Assembly: GCF_932294415.1 (NCBI RefSeq)
Contig: NC_065543.1
Coordinates: 30,275,530-30,339,529, forward strand
Source: Quercus robur
Taxonomy: Eukaryota; Streptophyta; Magnoliopsida; Fagales; Fagaceae
Direction of reading: 5' to 3'
Length of the DNA: 64,000 nt
Shown here: piece after piece, positions 55,492 to 64,000 of the stretch
How positions within the stretch are numbered: the stretch's first letter is position 1
Layout of the letters: every line of letters begins with the position of its first letter
The notes under the pieces: generated by a model
What the model saw: the letters and a program-made list of their open reading frames with translations, nothing else
Told to the model about the DNA's origin: nothing
Database searches by the model: none
Position numbers and translations under genes: made by a program

Positions 55492-56842
55492 TTTGGTGTA
55501 ATAAAGTTTTTTTTTTTATTTAAATTTTATACAAACGTGATGTGCAATAAGTTGATTGTTTGTTTAATCATAGTTTTTGTTTCTTCAATGCATTAGAGTT
55601 AGCATAAAAGTTTTGTAATATCATGTTAATGTTAAGTTGGCTTATGGAAATATCATAAAAAAAAATTATGATGTCATATTTATGTTATTGAAGTATGCTA
55701 CTGATAGGTTAAACACTAAGTGAAAATAGTAATATCCTATTAATATAATTTTATTATAATCCAAAATATGTAAAGAAGGTGACATGGAAAGCTAGCTAAA
55801 TGAAATTTACTCTATCAAAGCAGGCATGGTAGAATGGCATGGTCTTTTATATGAGAGTTTTTTCTTTCTTATAGTATAAAATTAAAAAGAAAATAAATAA
55901 CCATATAAAATACTTATAGATAATTAATATGTGTTTACAATTTTTAAAAATTAGTGCACACCTATAGATATTTAATGTGTATTTACTCTATTGACACATT
56001 CAATGAACTAAAATTTTGACATAAATACAAACTTTGATGAGGTGGAAGCCTAAATAAAAGAGTCTCATGAAATATGCTACTTAACAGAACCCCATGCTCT
56101 TCCGCGTGAGGTCTTTGCTATTATATATATATATATATATATATTGATTGATTGATATTAACAAACAAACTAAGTACTAACTACAATATAAAATTATAAT
56201 ATGTCAACAATAAAATAAATGCTAAAATTCAATTTAGTGCCTCTACTTTGTCATATTATCATGACCTTTTTTTTTTAAATTTTTTGTAACACTTACTTCT
56301 GTTAGAGAAAAGTCTATTAGACATTGAACATCAAATTCTTATGAACTACAAACTACAAACAACACACAGAATTCTACAAACAATGAGACCCGATGCTACA
56401 TAACAAAAATAAAAGGTAAAGATCTCATAGATGCATATGCTACCATTCAGAAACACACGATAGGGGAATATTCTTTACTTTTTCTCCACTGGATCTCTAT
56501 ATGATCTCCTAGCTTTAAGTCATCTAAACAACTAATCTGAAGAACATTGATTTGTTGGACTAGAAGGTAGTGCTATTAGTACCCTATCCTCTATTGCCCC
56601 AAACCTGAAGTGCCTCATCAGTGCGAAGAAGGAAGGAGCTGTTGGGACCCAGAAACAGAGGAAGCACACACTAGGATGCCGAAGGAGGAAGGGGAATGAG
56701 AGGGAGTTGTTTTTCTTTTGGTGGGGGGATCTGATTTTCTTTTTGGCAAAAATCAAATTTGGGTAGTTTTTTTATTTCTTAATCCTTTCTCGTGATTTGT
56801 ATTTATTTATTTTTTTTTAGAAACCTTTCTCGTGATTTGTAA
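55492..56842. other. AT-rich spacer
   Basis: (TA)n at 56121-56144. A GC-richer patch at 56530-56760 gives a 74-codon minus ORF that matches no family I know. No gene supported. Confidence 0.45.
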
Positions 56843-57232
56843 GAGCACTTGCATGAGTGCTTTTACTATAACAAAATGACAATATTTTAGTCAACCAAAC
56901 ACAAAGGTCAGTCATCAAAATTGTGTAAAAATATATAATTATTATAATAATTGTGTAAATTTACACTGACATTTCATTTTGCATTTAGTTTTCTTTTTCT
57001 TTTTCTTTATGTATTCCAATGATAAATAAAGAGAGTGGATAATGATTGTTATATTTAAAAAAAATAGAAACAATTAAAAAAAAAATCAAGAAAAATTGAT
57101 ATTTCTAATTAATGTAATCTGAAATAGAAAATCTAACGTGAGGTGTTTTAAAAAGTTAATTTGTAAAATAGAAAAAGTAGATTTTTATATTAAAATAAAC
57201 ATAAATTTTTGTATGAACTGCTATGAATGCTC
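56843..57232. mobile_element. Tourist-like MITE (GAGCA family)
   Basis: TAA at 56840-56842 and 57233-57235. The ends GAGCACTTGCATGAGTGC and, read inward on the right, GAGCATTCATAGCAG are inverted repeats. The interior contains AATTGTGTAAATTTACAC like the MITE at 24786. 390 bp, non-coding. Confidence 0.8.
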
Positions 57233-57235
57233 TAA

Positions 57236-58385
57236 GTGAAATATTCGGCTTAAAATAGCATTGTTGAGGGGGTTAACCATATTTCTCCAACGGATTTTAA
57301 TAAGGCTATATTGATTCCTTTGACAAAATTACGAAAATGAAATCTCATAGATTAATTTGATAATTAGAGTATAAGTGAAAAAAAAAAAAAAAAACACTAT
57401 ATTGGATTCTATCCTAAAATAAATTTTATAGTGTAAAACAATAGCATATAAATTATCAAAGTCAATATTACATCTTCACTTTAATATACTCACCCAACAG
57501 TATCAATGTAGCCAAACAAAGACATGTTTAATTTTATATAATATCATGATTTAGTCGTAAAATTTAATCCCAAAAAAGACAAAAATTTATCTATATATAA
57601 AGAGTTTTAATTTACCTTTGATAAGTCTATACATGGGGAAGGGAGGGTGAAATTTAATTTCCAATTTTGATTTTTGTAGAGAGAGAGAGAAGGCTACTAA
57701 TAGTTTACTATTGAAGCATCAAGTCGTTATGAGAAGCTGATCATCAACAATAATTTGATGCATTTACAAAGCTTTTTTTGTTTTGGAAACAGCTAAGGAT
57801 CTCATTGATATAAATTACATGATTGATCTCTGAAATTTTGTGCAAATTTACTTTTAGTTTTTGAAATTTAAGAAGGGAGCATTTTGTCACTCCATTATGT
57901 TGTCTAGTTTAAATTAGTGGTGATTTGGGGTTAGCAAAACCATATTCACACAAACAACATAATAAAATATCAACACATGACAAAAATATTTAACATGGTA
58001 ATATGGAATGCGAAAGCGTTAAGAAGCAGAATGTGCCTACTTCTAGAAAGCAAGAAACAAAACACGTTTGCTTATGAAAATAACCTCGAATTCATGAGGG
58101 TTCCTTAAATCCACAAGGAGAAAAGGTCTAGAGTCCACCAGAAAATAGAAAGACAAAAGTCTGAATTTTATTGATTGAATGATTATTATAAAAAAAAAAA
58201 TAATAATAAATAAATAAATAAATAAAAAAGCTCACAGACATAGGGACCTATTTAAAGGCACTGTAAAACTTGACAGACAAGAAAATATATTCTAAAATAA
58301 CTCTTAATTAATACTTAACCATAATATGAACCAAATTTGACCTAAAAAGCATTAAAAGCACCTACAAACAAAAAATAAAATAAAA
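57236..58385. other. AT-rich spacer
   Basis: No gene. 57806-57900 resembles the Mutator-like end at 54722. (TAAA)n at 58206-58227. Confidence 0.45.
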
Positions 58386-59102
58386 TCACTTAAACCTAAA
58401 ATAACAAATTTTACATAAAAATACCATAATTAAATAATTTAAAAAATTAAATAGTAGATTTTGTCCTACATCAGACCCCTCCACTTGAAACAAACTCATC
58501 AACAAGTTGATAGTTGAAATCTGAAAACTTCCACGCCAAGAGAACAAATACTTTGAATACTTCATCTTCTTTGTATTCTTACCAAACTTGAAAGTCATTA
58601 ACTGGGCAACTTGAACTTCTTGTCATTTGATCTTCATGCAATTGAAAATATTCACCAAATAAGAATCAATAATCCAATCAAATCTTTCCACCCCAATAAA
58701 ATCAATAAACTTTGTTTCAATTGCTCCCACCAAAATAATAGGAGCTTGAACGTTGCAATCATTTAACTTGACTTCACCGAGATCGTTGACAACTTCCTCT
58801 ATAATTTCTTCTTTAATGGTCTCTACTATCTGAACCTCAAGATCTTTCTCTATAATAGGGTCTTCATTAATCTTTTTCTATAATAAGATCTTCATGAACT
58901 TCTCATAAACTTTTATATTTTCTTCAAGAAAAATGTGTTGTTCGGCAAACAATGCTTCTCTTAATTGTGGAATATATGGTTCTCCAAAATAATTCAAATG
59001 TGAACTTCTTGGCCAAAAATAATCTTGTTTTGTATATGAAAAAAGTTCATCACAATCCAAAGGATAAAATTTGATAGCAAGCATCTTTTTCATCCTTGGC
59101 AC
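58386..59102 (-). pseudogene. retroelement-type ORF fragment, minus strand
   Basis: The first piece (59102-58878) reads YFWPRSSHLNYFGEPYIPQL..EQHIFLEENIKVYEKF. Further on, in other frames, come EKDLEVQIVETIKEEIIEEV, VNDLGEVKLNDC, ETKFIDFIGVERFDWIID and the piece 58598-58386. I associate this acidic, repetitive text with uncharacterised retroelement-derived proteins in trees but cannot name the family. At least three frame breaks. Confidence 0.4.
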
Positions 59103-59237
59103 AGCTTAGATGCTGCTACTGTTAGACGGAGAGCGGCACAGCTTTTTCATCCTCATTTTTCCGTGATGGGTGCCATAGATGCTGCTACCGTTAGATGGAG
59201 CACAGCACAGCTTAGACCAAGGCAGACCCAGATAGAG

Positions 59238-59555
59238 ATGGTAGTTCCTCCAGCTTCTACCGCTCCATCCACCTCCACTCCTTTGTCTTCTGCAGGTGGA
59301 GTGACACTTGAGGCCATCATGGCATAGCTTGTGCACATGGATGCTCACCTTGACACTTTCAGTGATGAGTTGTGTCAGGTGAACACCTGTGTTGGTCATA
59401 TCGCACAACGACAGACTGTCATAGGTGGTTTCACTGTTGCTTCTTCTCCATCTCCACCGGCTTCTGAGGATAAGAGTGGCGATGGCTCTGACAATGATGG
59501 TGCTGATGAGGATGAGGATGCTAGCTCGCCCAGTGATGATGAGATGTCTACTTGA
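59238..59555 (+). pseudogene. retroelement C-terminal ORF fragment
   Basis: Frame from 59238 with one TAG at the position of LEAIMA*LVHMD, then LDTFSDELCQVNTCVGHIAQ, QTVIGGFTVASSPSPPASED and a very acidic tail (DGADEDEDASSPSDDEMST). It lies about 530 bp upstream of the LTR start at 60087, as the 3'-most coding region of an LTR element would. Function unknown; the acidic tail is low complexity. Confidence 0.45.
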
Positions 59556-60086
59556 TGTACTTACCCTTTGTCACTCATGACAAAAAGGGAGAGTAGTTTT
59601 GATATGAGAATAGTCATACATAGGGGAGGGTTAGCAAAGGAGTTTTTTTTTGTGATAGAGGGAGTGTATATGAAGGATGTAGTGAGGATTTTTGTATCCT
59701 TTCTTTTCTTTTTATTTTAGATACATATGTTGATATATATATATATATATATATATATATTGAGGTTGTTATTACTTTCTTTCACCTATCTTTACATGTG
59801 TTATTTCTTTTCTTTGTTTATGCACATGCTTCTTATATAATGTATGCAATCTTTATTTCTATTTCACACTAAGATGCCTTGATGAGTTTTGTTTAAAGTG
59901 TTTCAGAAATACAGGTTGTCAAAGTCTACTTGTCATAGACTCTCTTCTTACAAAGTTTTTCAAGAGTTTGTATTAAGATAGATTTTATTGTATTCAACAA
60001 GTGAATATGAGTTGAGTGATTTATGACTTCTCTCATATGTTCATTTGTTTGTTGTAGTTTTGTCACGGATTGCCAAAGGGGGAGAT

Positions 60087-61095
60087 TGTTAAGACATATG
60101 TGATTTGATGTTAGGAACATATATCAAATTAGAATTGGCTAATTCTTTGACAAAATGCACTTTATTTGTAATTGGGTAGATCTAGGATGTGTTTAATGTT
60201 TTAAAGAATAAGGTTTCAAGATCAAGTGTTAAAACCATGCAAATTTGTCTAAGAAACAAGTGAAGAAGTGCTGAATTTTAAATCTCGACAGCTAGTATCT
60301 ATTGAGGTTTAAAAAGCTGCTGAATCCCGAATCCCGAAGCTTGACAGCTAGCTCGATAAATACTCTATCTGTCGAGGTTTATGGAATTCAGTTTTTCAGA
60401 GCTAATTTTCATCCAAGCCGTGTGTATATGTTTGGACTTTCTTTTTTCACAACCCTAAACATATATAAGGATTATTTTAAGGGTCGTCAAAGGTTATGCA
60501 AGGGTGAAGCAAAGTTTTGTTTATGCAAATTGTGATCGGAGATAGAATTTGTCCTAGTTCATCTTTCTCTTGAAAAAGCTGTTGTGTTTGTACACCTTAG
60601 GGTTTTGTGACTAAGGAGTTTCGTGATCTACATCGTGTGATGAACTAAAGAACTTTGTAGCCAACACCTTTCTCAAGTTGGTGATTAAGTCACGTAATGG
60701 GATCCGCGCATCTATTAGTTAGTCATGTACTGGGAGCTGTGCATTAAATAGGAGAGATTATCACTACAAAACAAGTTCAATTAAGTATTGGGGTAAGGGT
60801 TCAACTGTAGGTTCGTATAAAGTACTGAGATTCCTTTACTTGTAACCGCTTGTTGTAATAATAGTGAATTCTCGGGAGTGGTGACCTTAAAATCACCCGG
60901 TGGAGTGTTTTTGCCGTGTAGGTTTTTCCCATTTGTAAACAAATCACCATGTCAATTTAATTTCCGCTGCATTTAGTTAACTGGTGATTTGTTTATACTA
61001 CCACGCGTTTTGCATGCTAATTGAATTAATTAATTAACTTGGCTAATTAATTTGTTAATTCATCACAAGGGGGTCAATACATTCTTGGCCTATTA
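60087..61095 (+). mobile_element. 3' LTR of a decayed LTR retrotransposon
   Basis: A purine tract (AAAGGGGGAGA, 60075-60085) precedes TGTTAAGACATATG. About 1 kb later GGGGTCAATACATTCTTGGCCTATTA fits the end of such LTRs. Inside are ACATATATAAGG (likely TATA) and repeated CTCGACAG..AGCTCGATA motifs (60286-60380). The 5' LTR and the pol genes are not in the window in recognisable form. Confidence 0.7.
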
Positions 61096-61100
61096 ACTTA

Positions 61101-61586
61101 ATCAACAATGAAGATCAAGAAGCATTTGGTTACAAAACCCTATGATGTACAAATGCAGTAACTTCTCACATAGAATATAAATCTCTTGATCTTTGTATCC
61201 GTGTGTGACGGCTCTTCAAATAAGCCTTATATATGTTTAGGGTTTTGAGAAAAGAAACCCTAAACAAATTCAAAAGATTGGGCCGAATTTCAGACCTGAA
61301 AATTTTGAAATTGTAATTCTCGATAGATCGAGGATGTGTAGAGCCATCTATTGAGCTTCATATTAAGTCTCGATAGCAATCATCTGTCGAGCTATCTGTC
61401 GAGACTTAATGAACAGCTTTTCTTCACTTGTCTTTTGGATCAATCTTTATGTCTTTTAATATGAACACTTGATATGCTTGAACAACATATTTCTTGATGT
61501 ATTAAACCCAACTTAGATCTACCCAATTACAAATAAAGTTCATTTTGTCAAAAAATTAGCTAATTACATAAAGTATGACCCTAACA
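61101..61586 (-). mobile_element. inverted LTR fragment of the same family
   Basis: Read on the minus strand from 61586 it starts TGTTAGGGTCATAC and follows the LTR at 60087: TTTTTTGACAAAATG.ACTTTATTTGTAATTGGGTAGATCTA, TCGACAGATAGCTCGACAG and AACCCTAAACATATATAAGG. It covers only about the first half of the LTR and stops at 61101, a few bases from the end of the plus-strand LTR. Confidence 0.78.
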
Positions 61587-62262
61587 ATTATTATTATTAT
61601 TATATAATGATGCATATAGAAACTTAATTATGAGATTTTGCTAATAGTTTTTTTATTTGATAATCTTTTTGGGTGGAAAATTTTGCAGATTCTACCCAAA
61701 AAAAAAATCTTAATAGATTATTAACAACAAAATATTTTTCTAATTAGTCAAATTAATTGTTGTTAAGTGACGATTGACACGGCGTTTTGTTTATTTGCAA
61801 AGCATCTTCATATGGATATGTTTTGATTCGGTATATTTTTATGGATGTATTGAGATAAGCATTGTCTTCAAGAAGAGAGATCATGATCATACTTTGTATA
61901 CTTTAAGAGAGATAGGCTAATTTGGGATTAAGGATAACATTAAAATAGAAAGCTATAGGTTGAAAATTTGAATGGTGGGAAAACTATTTCTCTCATTATT
62001 TTCTAACAACCATGATTGGAAAAACTTAATACACACTATATTCTATCACTAGCAAATTGGCTCATAATATGAGTAGATGAAAATTTTAATATTAAAAGAA
62101 CGCAAAAAATATATATAATTTTTATTTATTGAGAACACAAAATTCATTACTTAAAAAATATTAATAAAGTATTATAACAATGTTTATTTTAAGGGGAAAA
62201 AAAGATCATTGCCCTTATATAAAGAAAATTTTCTTAATTAATAGTTTAATACATCTTGTGTG
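61587..62262. other. AT-rich spacer
   Basis: (ATT)n at 61589-61601. At 62048-62075 the minus strand shows CTCATATTATGAG then CTAG|T, a possible Helitron 3' end without a partner. No gene. Confidence 0.45.
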
Positions 62263-62271
62263 CATCTAAAA

Positions 62272-62866
62272 TGAGACTATTGGGCTTGACCTCACTTGGG
62301 CTCACAACTTATTTGTAATGTGGGTTTAGGATTTCCTACTTTGAGTTGTTCTTGGCACAGAGACTCAGTGTAGCTGCCTCTCTTTCTCTCTCGCTCTCTC
62401 TCTAAATCACTCTTTTTCTCTACTCTCTGTTTCCTTGAAAACCTTTCAACAACCATTTCATTTCCCCAACTTCTCATATTTATAGCTCTAGATTAGTGGA
62501 GAGATCATGATTACTGCCATAATTAGTGCAATTGGAAGTCCAATATCATCAGTCGTAAGTGGATGGTTAGGTGGGAGTGGAATGTGGTGAAAGTGGCCTT
62601 GGAACTTGGTTCCCACTCCAGCAGGCATGCTCAACAGCGGTGTTTCCCTGGGCACTGCCGGGCATGCTCAGGATGGTGTTTGGACGTTATTCTTTCTTTA
62701 TTGTTCGGGAATGGTTTGCCGAGCAAGGACCAGGTGACAAAACTTGGACTTGCAGTTTGTGTGGGTTCAAACTGAGGTTTTGGGTAGAAAGAGATTGGGG
62801 CCATGGGCCACGCTGTTGGGTTAGAATTCAAGGCCCAAATTGATCTGGGTACCTTGGTGCCGTACA
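62272..62866 (-). mobile_element. LTR-like element with 9 bp flanking repeat
   Basis: CATCTAAAA lies directly on both sides (62263-62271, 62867-62875). On the minus strand the element begins TGTACGGCACC and ends AGTCTCA. It contains an LTR-type core promoter (GCTATAAATATG, about 62480-62491) followed by a purine-rich leader, so it looks like a solo LTR. LTR elements normally make 4-6 bp duplications and Mutator elements 9 bp, hence the class is uncertain. The ORFs inside (62563-62867) have no family match. Confidence 0.6.
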
Positions 62867-62875
62867 CATCTAAAA

Positions 62876-63767
62876 TAAAACTCTCTTACGAGGATAACAC
62901 TTTGCTACAAATGATTAGTTATGATTATATAATTTTATGAATATTTTAGAAAATAAATTATATATTATATTTCATTACAAAATAATTAAATATTTTCGCA
63001 GATTTTGAGGATGGGACTAGTTTTCTTTTAAAAAGGCAACTTTAGAATGGAATGGCGTTTACACTTTAAAAAGAAAATGAAGGGCAAGGGGAGAATTATT
63101 TTCCCAATCATCCATTATGAACTTCGTAAAGCCATCAATCCATTTAGTAGAAACATACCTCTACTGTAGTAACTTTTATAATTATAAGTTTATAACTTCG
63201 AGTTTGTTGCCAAAACCTCCTATAATTTGGCTAAATAGTGATCGAATCAAACAACCACCATACCGTCACATATACTACTTATTTTTTTAGAGAAGGTCAC
63301 ATATACTAGTTTACTTTCCAAGATTGGACAGTTTACAATGATTAACTATGATCACCAATACCATACCTTAAAGCAACCAATGAGATGTACGAAATAAAAA
63401 TCTGATTCCTGCTAAGCTAACTCATCATTTAGAATTAGATGAGGAATGCCCAATCAAACTTTGCCTAGTAAGCATAAGAGCAAAAAGTTGACGCTAAAAT
63501 AATCATTAAAAAATAATTTGGTGAACAAAATGGAGTATTATAAGTGGGCTGTCCTTTAACATATTGGGTTAAGGATTATCCAAAGATTAAGTTTTGGTTG
63601 ATTTTATTATTAATTTATTAGTGACACCCACAGATCATGACAATATCAACAAACAGCCATCATGTCTTTTATGAATGTTTTCACATGTAAATACTCAATA
63701 CCCTCCAAAAACAAAGACAAAGGAACTGCTAAAATTACTAACCTACGTACATGATTTGGAAAACTCA
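62876..63767. other. spacer upstream of the RAB gene
   Basis: AT-rich, no element ends recognised, no ORF. Probably includes the distal promoter of the RAB gene. Confidence 0.45.
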
Positions 63768-63777
63768 TATATAAATA
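63768..63777 (+). promoter_or_regulatory. TATA box of the RAB gene
   Basis: TATATAAATA about 155 bp before the ATG, followed by a pyrimidine-rich leader (TCTCTTTTTTCTTCTATTTC) typical of plant 5' UTRs. Confidence 0.6.
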
Positions 63778-63928
63778 TAAAGACCATCACATAACAAACC
63801 ATGCCTCAATATTTGTCTCTTTTTTCTTCTATTTCTTCAACAACTTCCTATACTTTATATTTCCTTCTTCAAGTTTTTCTTTTTTTAATATTTTTTTTTC
63901 TTTATATAGAAAGAGAGATATTATAGGT

Positions 63929-64000
63929 ATGGCTGAATCATTTGATGAAGAGTGTGATTACCTATTCAAGGCTGTTCTTATTGGAGATTCTGGGGTTGGA
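63929..64000 (+). CDS. RABA-type small GTPase, 5' end (partial)
   Basis: Only 24 codons are in the window. They read MAESFDEECDYLFKAVLIGD followed by SGVG: the acidic N-terminus, the YLFK(A/V)VLIGD first beta-strand and most of the P-loop (GDSGVGKS in the family). This is the Rab11/RABA group of plant Rab GTPases, which cycle between GDP and GTP and direct traffic at the trans-Golgi and recycling endosomes. The ECDYLFKAVLIGD wording is nearest the RABA6 subgroup as far as I recall; the subgroup is uncertain. The start follows a pyrimidine-rich leader and TTATAGGTATGG. Switch regions and the C-terminal prenylation motif lie beyond the right edge. Confidence 0.9.
   Translation, partial: MAESFDEECDYLFKAVLIGDSGVG

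Noticed and set aside
56532-56756. Minus-strand ORF of 74 codons
   Set aside because: GC-richer than its surroundings, but no domain, no splice context and no promoter; left as unassigned.
59106-59408. Minus-strand ORFs of 61-100 codons
   Set aside because: Antisense to the retroelement C-terminal frame, which has the better conserved reading (SDELCQVNTCVGHIAQ).

Overview
The window is nuclear DNA of a flowering plant, most likely a woody rosid tree. Evidence: spliceosomal GT-AG introns, plant-type Ty1/copia, Ty3/gypsy, LINE, PIF/Harbinger, hAT, Mutator and Helitron remnants, TATA boxes, very AT-rich spacer, and two plant genes (a CML-type calmodulin-like gene and the first exon of a RABA-type small GTPase). 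The repeat families look like those of Fagaceae, but that is only an impression. Only two host genes are supported as intact: the calmodulin-like gene (26450-26989, +) and the RAB gene that runs off the right edge (63929-64000, +). Almost everything else is transposon-derived or unassigned AT-rich spacer.

Left part (1-10362). A small Helitron (899-2021), carrying two exons captured from a C2-domain gene, sits inside a foldback MITE. It is followed by a Tourist-like MITE, a 0.47 kb direct duplication, a 2.6 kb non-autonomous DNA transposon with a row of hairpins near one end, LTR-like debris, a frameshifted PPR pseudogene and a decayed copia gag.

Middle left (10363-26100). Two PIF/Harbinger elements lie almost side by side. 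The first (10363-15034) keeps both a transposase with recognisable introns and a Myb/SANT-like ORF. The second (15494-21583) carries a Plant_transposon-type transposase with an internal 304 bp tandem duplication. It also holds a minisatellite array split by a 2.3 kb LINE, with a 9 bp target duplication. A MITE shares the TTA at its left border. Further right are a 52 bp near-perfect hairpin, a SINE, a MITE with triplicated internal sequence and a young-looking truncated LINE with a 17 bp target duplication.

Middle (26270-45850). After the calmodulin-like gene comes an old segmental duplication: copy A about 27964-36540, copy B about 38468-43045. Each copy has collected its own insertions. A has a hAT MITE, a Mutator MITE, a solo LTR and a gag-only LTR retrotransposon. 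B has two MITEs flanked by TTA, a Mutator MITE with 9 bp TSD and a GC-rich hAT element with 8 bp TSD. One copy therefore serves as the empty site for the other.

Right part (45850-64000). A 5.6 kb decayed copia element has a perfect 5 bp TSD and tandem repeats in its 3' non-coding part. Then come foldback and TRIM elements, a second small Helitron (minus strand), a MITE, remnants of another LTR retrotransposon with two opposed LTRs, an LTR-like element with a 9 bp flanking repeat, and finally the promoter and start of the RAB gene. Coordinates of element ends were set by eye from terminal motifs and target-site duplications.
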